A stretch of DNA of 64,000 nucleotides from Amphiduros pacificus (Eukaryota; Annelida; Polychaeta; Phyllodocida; Hesionidae), in the NCBI GenBank assembly GCA_949316495.1, contig OX439005.1, positions 4,063,001 through 4,127,000 on the forward strand, given 5' to 3'. Positions 27,401-40,600 of the stretch are shown here, one piece after another. The translations under genes and the position numbers were made by a program. Numbering within the stretch: the first letter of the stretch is position 1; each line of letters begins with the position of its first letter. The notes below the pieces were generated by a model, which did not search any database, was not told the origin of the DNA, and was given only the letters and a program-made list of their open reading frames with translations.

Positions 27401-30400
27401 CCTAATCAACTATATACTGTCGTGTATTAGCTCGTCAAGCCCAGAGTGACGGGCACAAGACGATGCCAGGATGCGGAATCGCTGCCTAACATGGCACTGA
27501 TATATAAAGCACGCTCACTTATATCTGCTGAGCCCAAACCTGGGGTATTACCGTATACCTATGACAAATTTTATTTCATATTTTAACCATATATTTGACC
27601 AAGTATTTGATATATAGTTTGAAAAAACTGCTTGCAACAAGCCAGTGTTTATCAGTCAAATAATGGAAAATAGTAAAAATAGTCCCTGAAAAAAGTTGCT
27701 GGCCCTTTGTCAAAAGTTGCTTGTCTCAGGCAACAGGACAAGCTCAAATTACGAGCCCTGATTCTTTATCTTGTAGACTTTAATGGTAAATATTTGGGAT
27801 GTTGTGATGGTTTGTCAGAGGTGGAGATGGGCGTGGCGTGCCTGCGGTATTTCTTTGTTCGTTTGCCATCAAATGGCACCAACTTCTAGCAGCACACAGT
27901 TACTATAATATACCACATGCCACCAATGAGTTAAACAAAAAACAAAAATGTAAAAAATAGTGTCTCACAAAAATACCTGTTCTGCTATTAACTTTGCGTT
28001 AAGACCTGGAGATATGTGGCCAAATGTAAACATATTTATATTATTACATTGTTATATTATTATATTGTTTGATATCCTCGCATTTATCAGACTCTGCCAG
28101 CTCAGTGGCCTTAATTCAAGGTATACCGGTAATCCATCCCAGTTCTCTGTAGAGTTTCTGAAGAATCTTTATCAGATACATATATGACAATTAGCTGTTG
28201 TTCTAGGAAAACAACTGTTTGTTTATGATGTAAGGCAGAGGCATTTTGTGCTGTGTGGAGTTATGGGTGTGGTAGGTTGTTAGCCAGGCTTACTACATCT
28301 AATACTTTGCATAGCTGAGCTATTAAGTGCAAAAATCCAGCTTTTGTTATCATAAATGCACATTTCTACGTTTAAAATGAGTATTCATTAAAAAAAAATT
28401 AATAAGGAATGTTTGAAGCGCATCTGCAAATTGTCATGTCTGTTTTTGAGTTACTTGACCCATTTAATTTTTTTGTGAAATAGAAAAATGCAAGCAAAAT
28501 TTGAATAGATTGGCCGTAATTTTGATAAAGATGAAAATAAGTATGCGGATATAACGTGAGAGTGAGTTGTCATGTGATTGTGTCAATAAAGGCGATGATT
28601 ATGTAACCATGGCAGCCTCCATTACAATGAGGCGGATCATGTGGTGTCATACTCGGTGGAGTGTGAAATCTGCCAGCCCCGGCTCCAAAGGTAATTGTCC
28701 TGACTGATTTAAACAATGGCTTCCTCATGCTGACTGGGGCTACTAGAATCCTCCAAGTCCTGTCACGAAAATGTACCCCTGTCACAGAGGATAATGGCCT
28801 GTCATGTACCTCTGTCATGGAATATGTACCTCTGTCATGGAGTGTGTACCTCCGTCGTGGAGTATGTACTTCTGTCATGGGGTATGGACCTCTGTCATGG
28901 AGTATGTACCTCTGTCATGGAGTATGTACCTCTGTCATGGAGGAAATATTCCATTCGTGGAGGATATAACCAAGGAAAGTAGTATATCACAGAGGATGTA
29001 CTTTACAAAAATGGCAGTGATTTAGAAGCTTTGAAAAGACTATTTTGTGTAAGGTTAGTTTGGCTTTGGAAAGGCTTGGGTGAAGTAATGATGCAGGAAG
29101 TTGATTATGTTGCACAGTAGAGTAAATAGACAGCAGAAAATCACAGTTGGATGAAAATTGGTCGGGCCTCTGGGCCATGGAAGAAGACAGGGCAGCGAAA
29201 AGGGAAGGAGGATTGATGAGGGGAGAGGGGGCCAGTCACAGGACGGGTGCACTGGCAACATTGATTGGGGTTGTCATGGCAACAGTTTGATGCTGAGGCA
29301 GCTTTTTGGCCAGTATTCCAGCAGAGGCCAGAGAGAAACGAACACAAACTGTGCCAGCTCCACCGTCAGGCAGAGGAGGAGAGAAATATATCAATTCCGT
29401 TTCCATGGATACAGCCGAAGCTGGCATGGTGGTTGTTTGTGTCAGAAATAGACACATAGACACCAGGATGTGAGGCCAGCACTCGAGGGATCGTGGCTGA
29501 TCAGTGTCGGCATGGCAACCGCAAGCTCAGAGATTAACGGCAAGAAAGACATGGTGGCCCTGCTTCAAAAATATATAATTCCGATAGTGACAGGAATAAT
29601 AAAGTCAGCGGAGAAGTGTCGCAGCAGTTGATTGCCAAGATTAGTCATCATGTCGTCGTCAAGAATGTCAAATGTTAACCTTTTCTAAATATTATATCTA
29701 TCACAATTTACCTGATCAAATCTCATATTTACCGGAATGTCGTATCTGAAATTACACAATATTACTGGTTGAGAAGAAAAAGTGATGAAAATTAAACATT
29801 TTACCAACTGCCAGATAGTTTTGTTATATTTCTATTATTCCTATCTGTTGGTTAATCATCAGCCAACATATTCCACCCGTGGATACAGATTTTATCACTG
29901 CTGGACCCTGTAAATCCCACTGCTCTGAACATTTATAAGTTCTCAAGTCATATCTACCTCAAACATACTGATTATGGTGATATTTCATTTGATTTGTCAT
30001 CAATCTCGACCTCTGATTGTTTAAATTCTAAATTTTAGATAAAAATGTGATTCTAATTTCTAGTCAGTCATGTCCATAGAATAAAAGGGGGTTATTATTC
30101 GGAAGGGATCAGCTCCTAACGGCCATGACGGATGACCAGTTTCATGGTTAGAATTGGTGTGAAGATCCCCCCTCCATGGTCGGCAATGTGATAATGAGCA
30201 TGACGCATTCATGAATCCCGCAGCATTGTCCCAGGAGTCTCTTGATTGGACAAGCGCACTGCTAATGCCTCGTAATGGATAAAGTGATACATTATCACCC
30301 ATAGTGAGCCTAAACTCACTGCTAACATTGTGTATGGGAATACTGTCAAGCTTACACAACAAAATCCAATTTACTTCGCGTTTTTGTATTCAGAAGCATG

Positions 30401-33400
30401 TTACCTTGATCTCTTTTGCACTTTGACCTTATTTTAATTTTTGTAATTTCGTCCAGGCTGGATATTTAAAGCATCAGCACCTTCAGAGACATGATAGGTT
30501 TGCACGCCTGGACCTCAACCTTTAGATGCGCTCATAAATTGTTAAATTTGACCTTAGATGTTTTAATTGGAGCATGATTATCTGCTGAAGGTCATTCATT
30601 TATTTCTTGCTTAGTGAGTTATTTTTTCCTTGAAAAAAAAAAACATTTTAAAAATGATAAAATTTATTTGGAATATATGATTTTGAGATGAGATAATTTC
30701 AGACTTGTTGGCCATGTCCATCATTACATTGATCGTGGGTGGGATATGGTTTACCAGAGTCTGTGGGCTCACTTGGAGAAACATCTGTCTCCTATGCCGA
30801 AGGCTTGGTTTAGGGATTTGACAAGTACTTAGGCCATGCAGCATGATCAAGAAATATAGATATCAGTTACTGAGTTGTTTCTCACTCCAGCCATTGCCCC
30901 ATGACAGGTTGTCATAAGCAGTGGTTAGTGTTAACGTTACTGAATGATAATGCAATAAGAAGATCTCAGTCACTCTTTACAGAGAGCAGGGCATTATGAC
31001 CTGATGTAGCCTGAATAACAAGAAAACAAGCAAACTAAATCATCACATGGTTCATCACCTCTGCAGTCAAAGAATGGTAGAAAATAAGTTTGCCATTAGG
31101 TAGCTGATGGAAGAGAACTTTTTGACCATGGAAGTACTTGGTGGCGTAATGTGTAATTTATGACTTGTCCCAGTTGTTGGACAATTTTGGAGCATGATAG
31201 AGATGACCTTGTATTATGTGGGACATATATGTGTGGCAGAGCACCCGGCTTGATAGCAGTGGTGGTGTTGTCATGGCAACCATACAGAGTTGCGCACCCC
31301 TGCCAGTGGTGACATTTATGGCATGGGGAGTCGGGGAGTGTAATGAGTGGGGTAGGCATGTCAGCAGATTATGTTCTCTCGTCAGGAAAATGTTCTGAAC
31401 ACATATCATGATAGGTCACTGGTTACTCATGATAAATCACTGGTTACTCATGATAGGTCACTGGTTACTCCTGATAGGTCACTGGTTACTCATGATGGGT
31501 CACTGGTTACTCCTGATAGGTCACTGGTTACTCATGATAGGTCACTGGTTACTCATGATAGGTCACTGGTTACTCCTGATAGGTCACTGGTTACTCCTGA
31601 TAGGTCACTGGTTACTCCTGATAGGTCACTGGTTACTCCTGATAGGTCACTGGTTACTCATGATAGGTCACTGCTCACTCATGGTAGGTCACTGGTTACT
31701 CCTGATAGGTCACTGCTCACTCATGATAGGTCACTGCCCACTCATGATAGGTCACTGGTTACTCCTGATAGGTCACTGGTTACTCATGATAGGTCACTGG
31801 TTACTCATGATAGGTCACTACTTACTCATAATGACAGCTTACTCGTGATGGCTCACAGCTTACTCATGTTGGCTCACAACAGAACTGGAATGGTCCTCAC
31901 CATAAGCTGAACCTGGGACAAACTGAACCTGGGACAAACTGAACCCGGGACAAACTGAACCCGGGACAAACTGAACCCGGGACAAACTGAACCCGGGACA
32001 AACTGAACCCGGGACGCAGCCCAGAAATGACAAGCAATTTATTGAGAGAAATACATTTTCTTTTCCAGTTCATTAAAAAGTCAATTAATATTAAGTGGTT
32101 GGACCTAAAAAAAGTAAGCTTGTTCCGGATTCCTCTTCCTACCCCAGCTATGCTAAGTTTTTAATATTTGACTATCTGGGTGAAAAGGCATAATTTCATT
32201 AATATTGTCTTTTAAATACATCCAATCTCAATATAATTCATAACTTTTCACCAAAAAAAAATATAACACCTGTCCTATTGTTTGAGGGAAAGTTATCAGA
32301 AACAAGTACAGGTTTAACATTTTGTTGTTGCCTGAGGAAGCTAGTGTAGCATTAGATAAGCTGTGAGAGGGACATATCTGCCACATATTGTGTATAATAA
32401 GCCACCTCCATCAAACAGTAGTTAACAAATATAGATCAGCATTGATTTGGTAGCACCTGTTTTAATAGTGGGGCTGGATAATATGAGGTATGTGCAGATA
32501 CAGTTGATGTATACTTGTCTGGCCTTCACACCACATATGGTGACCCCACAATAACTGCCAATACAAATAAAATGCTGTATGAGGGAATTTGATTCAAATT
32601 GTTCTTTATTGGACACACTATAACTGAGAGCATATTTAAGTTTAAACTTGTGTGAGCCGTTCATCTAATTTTAAGCCTTAAGCTAATGTTTACCATAGAG
32701 TTTTGTATATGTTTTTCTATGGGTTTATGGTATGTGGTGAAAAATGAAGGCAAAATATTATCAAAGTGAAGAAAAAATTCAGAGTCCAAATCTATAATCA
32801 GATTTTTTCTGGCGTCGCATTTATTATTATTTTTGACCATTGCCCAGTTTTGCCTATAAATAGATTGACTATACAGGCCTTTTGAGAACCCAGAGAACTC
32901 CAGTCATAAAAATATTTGTTATGACAGGAAATTTAAAAAAAAGGTTTATTAATTAAAAGGAATCAATCCTCCAGACCTCTCTTTATTTTTATTTATTTAT
33001 TTATTTTTTATTATCTAGATTTATTACTAAAATATAGCCATAAGTGTGTTTTACATCTTAGCAATATGCACTTATAAAAATAATTTATGTTTTGGAGATA
33101 AATCCATGTGTAGGTGAACATTTCTTGAAAGATTTGGTATGGAAACTTTTGCTCAATAGAATATTTAAAATATTTAAGCGATACAATACTGGGTAAACAG
33201 TATTAGATTGTTTTACAAATGTTCAGTTGTGTGAAAATAACATGGTTAACTTGATAAAAAAGCAGCTATTTTATGCAGTTAGATGAGAATGGATATGTTA
33301 ATTAAGGTTTTATAATATATTTGTTATTTCTACTTTCAGAATGCCAAGGCCTCTTCCTCTGACACCACAGAGACTGAACATCAACACACCATCGCCACGT

Positions 33401-36400
33401 AAGTAATCAGCCAAACCAAACTCATATCTTAGAGCAGACTTAGTCTGATACAGCGCTATATAAATTTTTATTATTATTATTATTATTATTATCTCAGCCA
33501 TACAAGGCTTACTTCTGTCAACTTTAAAGTAGTATGGTCTAAATTACTTTGAGGTTAAACTTATGTTCGTCAGAGATAGAGAAGGGTCATTATTGAACAC
33601 TCAAAAACCAGGACAAAACAAGCTCTAAACAGGACAGATATATCATGAAGTTTTCTTCTCCCAGGAAATGAGGTAGAACCTATGAGGCCTCTCCCCTAGA
33701 TCTCCCCTAGATCTCCCCTAGGTCTCCCCTAGATCTCCTCTAGATCTCCCCTAGATCTCCTCTAGATCTTAGCTAGATCTCCTCTAGGTCTCCTCTAGAT
33801 CTCCTCTAGGTCTCCTCTAGGTCTCCCCTAGATCTCCTCTAAATCTTAGCTAGATCTCCTCTAGGTCTGCCCTAGGTCTCCCCTGGGTCTCCCTCAAATC
33901 TAGGTCTCCCTCAAATCTCCCTCAGGTCTCCTCTCGATCTAAAGAGATCAAAAGAAAGCAAGAATTCCCTTGTAATGTGTTTTTTTTTCATGATTGACAG
34001 TTACTGACTAACATGGAGATCAGTTTAGCATTGAGACAGTTTATAATATATGAGTATGACCCTGAAGTCGTACTTGTATTGTTGACCTATTAATGCACTC
34101 CAATCACACTCAAGTAGGCATGATGATAACTGGCCAACAAAGAGGAAATAATATCACACAAGCGCTGAACTTTGTCATCTTGGCCTTTTTTCGTAGTGTG
34201 AAAAAACCTGATACAAACTGCACCAAAAATATATAAGGGTTGTTATGTGAAAGTGAATTGTAAAATATATCAGAGTTATGTGGATTCTTCCTAATAAGCT
34301 GATGATGATATGAGAGCACAATGGTTAACATGATATGTGAAAACACCAACACTTGATAACCTTGAGGAGGGGTTAACTGCTGCTTCATGATATGTGGCCT
34401 CATTATCCTTGTCTGTCGTATTTATTTTGTGTCTACCATATTCAGCCTAATTAATGCTCGACCATATTCAGCCAAATTAAAGCTTTACCATATTCGGCCA
34501 AATTAAAGCTTTACCATAGTCAGCCAAATTAAAGCTTTACCATATTCAGCCAAATTAAAGCTTTACCATATTCGGCCAAATTAAAGCTTTACCATATTCG
34601 GCCAAATTAAAGCTTTACCATAGTCAGCCAAATTAAAGCTTTACCATATTCAGCCAAATTAAAGCTTTACCATATTCGGCCAAATTAAAGCTCTACCATA
34701 TTTGGCCAAATTAAAGCTTTACCATATTCAGCCAAATTAAAGCTTTACCATATTCAGCCAAATTAAAGCTTTACCATATTCGGCCAAATTAAAGCTTTAC
34801 CATATTCGGCCAAATTAAAGCTTTACCATATTCAGCCAAATTAAAGTTTTACCATATTCAGCCAAATTAAAGCTTTACCATATTCAGCCAAATTAAAGCT
34901 TTACCATATTCGGCCAAATTAAAGCTTTACCATATTCAGTCAAATTAAAGCTTTACCATATTCAGCCAAATTAAAGCTTTACCATATTCGGCCAAATTAA
35001 AGCTTTACCATATTCGGCTAAATTAAAGCTCTACCATATTCAACCAAATTAAAGCTTTACCATATTCAGCCAAATTAAAGCTTTACCATATTCAGCCAAA
35101 TTAAAGCTTTACCATATTCGGCCAAATTAAAGCTTTACCATATTCGGCCAAATTAAAGCTCTACCATATTCAGCCAAATTAAAGCTTTACCATATTCAGC
35201 ATAATTAAAGCTTTACCATATTCAGTCAAATTAAAGCTTTACCATATTCAGCCATCTTTTGCTCTATGCATTCAACCTACTTAAAGATCTTAAAGTATTT
35301 TCAGCTGAATTAAAGCTCTGCCATATTCAGTCTCTCAACCCAATTAAAGCTTTACCATAAAGAGCCCAATGAAGGATATACCATATTCAGCCCAGTTAAA
35401 AGTCTACCATATTTAGGAAGATAAAAGGTCTGCTATATTCAGCCTAATTGAGAACCTACCACATTCTACCTTTTTGTAGCATTCACATGTGTTCCATTTG
35501 CAGATAATGCTATGTGTATTGTATATAACATGTGATGCAAATTTTACATACTGATAACAAAGGTGCCTAGATATTGTGCTATAAGTCAGATGTAGAATGC
35601 AGCTTGTCACAAGAACGTTGTGTGATCAAGGTTTTTGTCATTGTTGCAAATATTTTTTATGGTGGTCACAAAAGATAGGAAGTAAAAAGTGATAATGTTA
35701 ATGATCTGTAACTGATGAACCCAAATAGACTGTGACAAGATTGATACCATTGTGAAGTCAGGGGTGACAGGTAGGACAAGATTGATACCATTGTGAAGTC
35801 AGGGGTGGCAGGTAGGACAAGATTGATACCATTGTAAAGTCAGGGGTGACAGGTAGGACAAGATTGATACCATTGTAAAGTCAGGGGTGACAGGTAGGAC
35901 AAGATTGATACCATTGTGAAGTCAGGGATGGCAGGTAGGACAAGATTGACACCATTGTAAAGTCAGGGGTGGCAGGTAGGAGTCTTGAACGATTTGTTCA
36001 GGATAGTGTGGGCCATAGAGGGTAAGTGGATACAAGTGAACGATTGATTTGTGAACCATGACAGGCCCGAAGAACCAACAATAAATAGGAGACTTCCGAT
36101 AAAGGTCCAGTGTTGAGGAGCACGCTGCTTTTTGTCTGCATAAAGATACAGGAGCTTGCATTATAACTCGTGGAATGGGCGGCCCAGAAGCGATTCTAAA
36201 TATTGTTTTAGATCTTAGGCAGGTTGACAAAGCTCTCAGAATAAGTGCAGTTTATGTAGAGGATTGGCAGGTGAATGGCCTGCCAAGAATGGCCCGCCAA
36301 GAATGGCCTACTAAGAATGGCCCAATTAGCTTTGACCCCTAGGAATGGCCCATCAAGAATGGCCTACTAAGAATGGGCTGTCAAGAATGGCCCACTAAGA

Positions 36401-39400
36401 ATGGCCCACTAAGAATGGCCCGTCAAGATGTCAAGAAGGAAGAGATGTGGGACAGGCAGGAGTTGCGCGTCTCACTCTCTCTCTCTAGCCTGGCCCACAT
36501 GGAATATTCACAGCTTTGTGTTGCCATAGTTACCTGGGAGGTGTCACTGAGCATGCTCGGAGGAAGGGAGAGAGAGACTGGCTCTTGATTGATGCTGATT
36601 CTATTGTCTCTGGGACGGGTTAAACATTGTTAAGTATCACACGGACTGATGAAGGTCAAACCCAGTATCAGAGCTGACCCTGAAATTAGATTTCTACTTT
36701 CTATTGTTTTTCCCCCTCAAGAATCAGTGATGGTAGCACTTTATTCTGAAATGTTAAAGGTTTTTTTTTTTGGTCGTGGAATGTTTCTGGATAGAATAAG
36801 GAGGTTCTGGAGGACAGATGAGAAAGGATGAACTGCTGGGTGTCCGGTGGCAGGTTTGATGGGAGTGGAAATTATCTCAGGCTTGATTATCATAATTGGA
36901 GTGGATGACACAGATTCTCACCCTCATAGATCACATGACCCTGGCTAGATGTTGCCATGACAACACAGGCAGCATCAGTGTGGTGGTGCATGGGGCAGAG
37001 GACGGGGTAGCAGAGTCAGATTCGCCCACTGTCTCTCTTTCTTTACACTTGCAATTATAATATATAACAAGAGCATGGATGGGACGGCAGAGTCAGATTT
37101 TCCATCATGTCTCTCTCCCATCACTCACTATTATGATGCACCAAAATCTTTTGTCCCACCTCACCTGAGACTATTAAAATAAATTACATCCCTTTAGTCA
37201 AAATTTTTTACATCTTTACATTTAATTCACTTGAGATGAAATGCAGGATGGTAATATAAGCTGGTGAGAACGAGCTCGTTTTGCTTCGGCTTGGTAAACA
37301 GGCTTCGTGTTAACTAAAGGATGGGAATTAATTATGACAAAATTATGATATTAATGTATGGATCGCTCCTGTGAAGGAATGTGAGAATTTTTCAGGTGCT
37401 CGACACAAAAGAAGCAAGGCAGAGTTGTGTGTTTTGTCAACGTTCGTTTATATACTCCTATCATGACAAATATACACATCGGTTCTTTTCTTCAATATTT
37501 TTTGTGTGTATTGATTGGAAAAAATCAAACACGAGCTTCAGCGAAAGTCATGTGATCAAACATTTGTTGAAATAGATCACAGTTCTATTTGTTCCAGTTG
37601 ATTTTTAAACTCAACAGGTAAACAAGCGTGAGGTAGACAATGCTGTCTATTTCTGATAAGATTTAAACAACGATCAGTTTGATTTCGCGATGTTGGTTTC
37701 GCACAGATCCAAGTCAGCAGTTTGCGTTGCATTGTGGGATGTCGATAATTGGTCTGGCGATGTTTGCGGAAGGCATCAGATGGAATGTTTCGTCAGCTGT
37801 CCGCCCGACACCCCACTGCATATTATGCATAAAAAGAAGAAATTAGAAAGTGGAGTATTGTCAGTGTTCACTGCAGGCCCCCGTAAAGTACATGGCCAAA
37901 TATTGACGCAAGAAATCAATGACTTTTCCCCGAGTTACACAATGGTTACGTCAGTCATTTTGGCCATTGTCGGGTACGCAGGAACTAATAGTGTTACCTC
38001 GCACAAACACGACCGTCGCTCACTGACGAGGCTCGGCTGATAAAGCAGAGAGGCTCGCAGAAAAAAGAATTGCGGACAAAAGCGACTTGCTGTGTGAAAA
38101 TTGTTGAGGGCGGTGGGCGTCTGTGTTCTTCTCTTGACATTGTTAGGAAAATGTATGACATGGGGAGCGAGACAATTGTTTTTGTTTAAACACACTGCCC
38201 GTGTTATGGGAAAAGGTCAGCTCTATTAGCCCACAACAACTTAGAGAATCCCTTTTTCTCTTTTAAATTTTTGGTCACTGAGAGAGAGAGAGGAAGTTTT
38301 TATTAGACACATTCACCAATAGTTGTAAATGTCTGGACCTTGTTTGTCCCTCATCTGTAACTTTCCTGTACTTTGTAGCTTGTCCTTCCCTTGTATGTAC
38401 AATGTCACATATGTACCTTGTATGTACCTTGTATATACCCTATATGTACCCTATATGTACCCTGTATGTACCTTGTATATACCCTGTATGTACCCTATAT
38501 GTACCCTGTATGTACCTTGTATATACCCTGTATGTACCTTGTATGTACCCTGTATGTACCTTGTATGTACCCTATATGTACCTTGTGTGTACCCTGTATG
38601 TACCTTGTATGTACCCTGTGTGTACCTTGTATGTACCCTGTATGTACCTTGTATGTACCCTGTATTTACCCTGTATGTACCTTGTATGTACCCTGTATGT
38701 ACCTTGTATGTACCCTATATGTACCTTGTACGTACCCTGTATGTACCCTATATGTACCCTATATGTACCCTGTATGTACCTTGTATATACCCTGTATGTA
38801 CCCTATATGTACCCTGTATGTACCTTGTATATACCCTGTATGTACCTTGTATGTACCCTGTATGTACCTTGTATGTACCCTATATGTACCTTGTGTGTAC
38901 CCTGTATGTACCTTGTATGTACCCTGTGTGTACCTTGTATGTACCCTGTATGTACCTTGTATGTACCCTGTATGTACCTTGTATGTACCTTGTCTGTACC
39001 CTGTATGTACCTTGTATGTACCTTGTATGTACCCTGTATGTACCTTGTCTGTTTCCTCGGTGAGATAGAATTGAATTATCCTCCATCTTCTTCTGGCCAC
39101 TCAGAAGTCTGCCATAATGAATGGTTTAATGGTTATCATATTAAACCTGACTATCATGATGAAGCTTTGCTACCACAAGAAGGTAGAATGTTGTCACTCG
39201 CTAATAGCTAATTTTCTTTTTATCTTTGCAGATTTGTTTCCATTTTTAAGTCGACGACTTGCACAATCGCATATCAAAGTAGAAGACACAGGTGAGTAGT
39301 AATTTAACAAGAATTATATGAATAATATTCTATTATATCATCTTGAAAACATACTAAATCTTTGAAAATTTGATATGTTCATAATGGGATTTATGGGTAT

Positions 39401-40398
39401 GTTAGTTTTGACACCAGGGGGCTCTTAGTTTTGACACCAGGGGGCTCTGTGGACACCATCATTGCACAATCTTGCTTCATTCTCTTCATAAATTACTTGC
39501 AAAACAACATGTTTTTGTCACCTGAGGTACTGGAAGGTAATCTGGCTGTAGCTATGTTGACTATTATCATTAGTGCCACAGATTATTACAGTACCGTTTG
39601 TGGCAGTTGTCACAAGGTATCTAGTTTGCATTTGGTTGCATAATGGATGAGGGAGTTTCTGACCGTGCAGGAGGTGATATGTTTGGGGATAAATGCCGTC
39701 CTCAATGGCTGTCTCAATGAGAGATTAGGTCAAATTAGCCGGCACCGGGCAAAACTATTATCTCAAAGACCAACTGACACGAGGAATAGACATAGCTAAT
39801 GCCGGTAGACCGACCTGAATGGAACCAGACACAAGCCCAAATAAAGAAAAACTCCTGCCATAAATCTGTCGCCATGACAACAACTACTGACCACTAGACG
39901 CTGGGGGGGCTTTGAGGACCTCTCCGAGATTGATGATCCAACCCAGTGGCTGCTGATTAAACAATGATGATAATATGGCTCCGGTGTAGGCCTTACTCCA
40001 TACCAGAATACTGACTTTAAAAAATTATGTTTGATATTGATGCCAAATTCATGTTAGAGCATTTTTTTTTTGACAGTTTAAAAATGTTAGATGAAGCCTA
40101 AGAATCTGTGATGCCTAAGAATCTGTGATGCCTAAGAATCTGTGATGCCTAAGAATCTGTGATGCCTAAGAATCTGATGCCTAAGAATCTGTGATGCCTA
40201 AGAATCTGATGCCTTAGAATCTGTGATGCCTAAGAATCTGATGCCTAAGAATCTGTGATGCCGTGATTTCAGAAACATATTAAGAATTCTAAAAACATTT
40301 AATAGTAACTGGCCGGGATTCGAATTGGGAATCCCTGGATCTAAAGGCAAATACTCAAACAGCTATTTCAGCCAGATTTAAATGTACGCACACACACA

Positions 40399-40469
<71 letters not shown>

Positions 40470-40564
40470 CATCACAAAATGACTGAAATAATGTTGAAAG
40501 TGATGTAACTCAGAACTTAGAACTCAGAAACAATTTATTTGTAAAACCCCAAACAAATTAAAAC

Positions 40565-40600
<36 letters not shown>

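Noticed and set aside
31371-31910. 179- and 146-codon heptad-like frames
   Set aside because: A 21-bp tandem repeat; no gene context within a FOXN3 intron.
33692-33945. Extra FOXN3 exon using the many CTAG acceptor-like words
   Set aside because: No open frame in the needed phase; an 11-bp repeat only.
34432-35265. Possible CRISPR-like array
   Set aside because: Units are contiguous with no unique spacers and the genome is eukaryotic; it is a minisatellite. The same applies to the 20-bp and 63-bp arrays.
37690-38040. 116-codon frame in FOXN3 intron 3
   Set aside because: No family resemblance, no clear splice sites; more likely regulatory or chance.
38329-39211. Cys/Tyr/Pro-rich frames of 225-269 codons in all three plus frames
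   Set aside because: An 11-bp repeat read in rotation; all frames give the same peptide, the mark of an artefact.
40311-40376. A functional tRNA gene
   Set aside because: Box words are present but stems do not form a full cloverleaf; kept only as a SINE-like relic.
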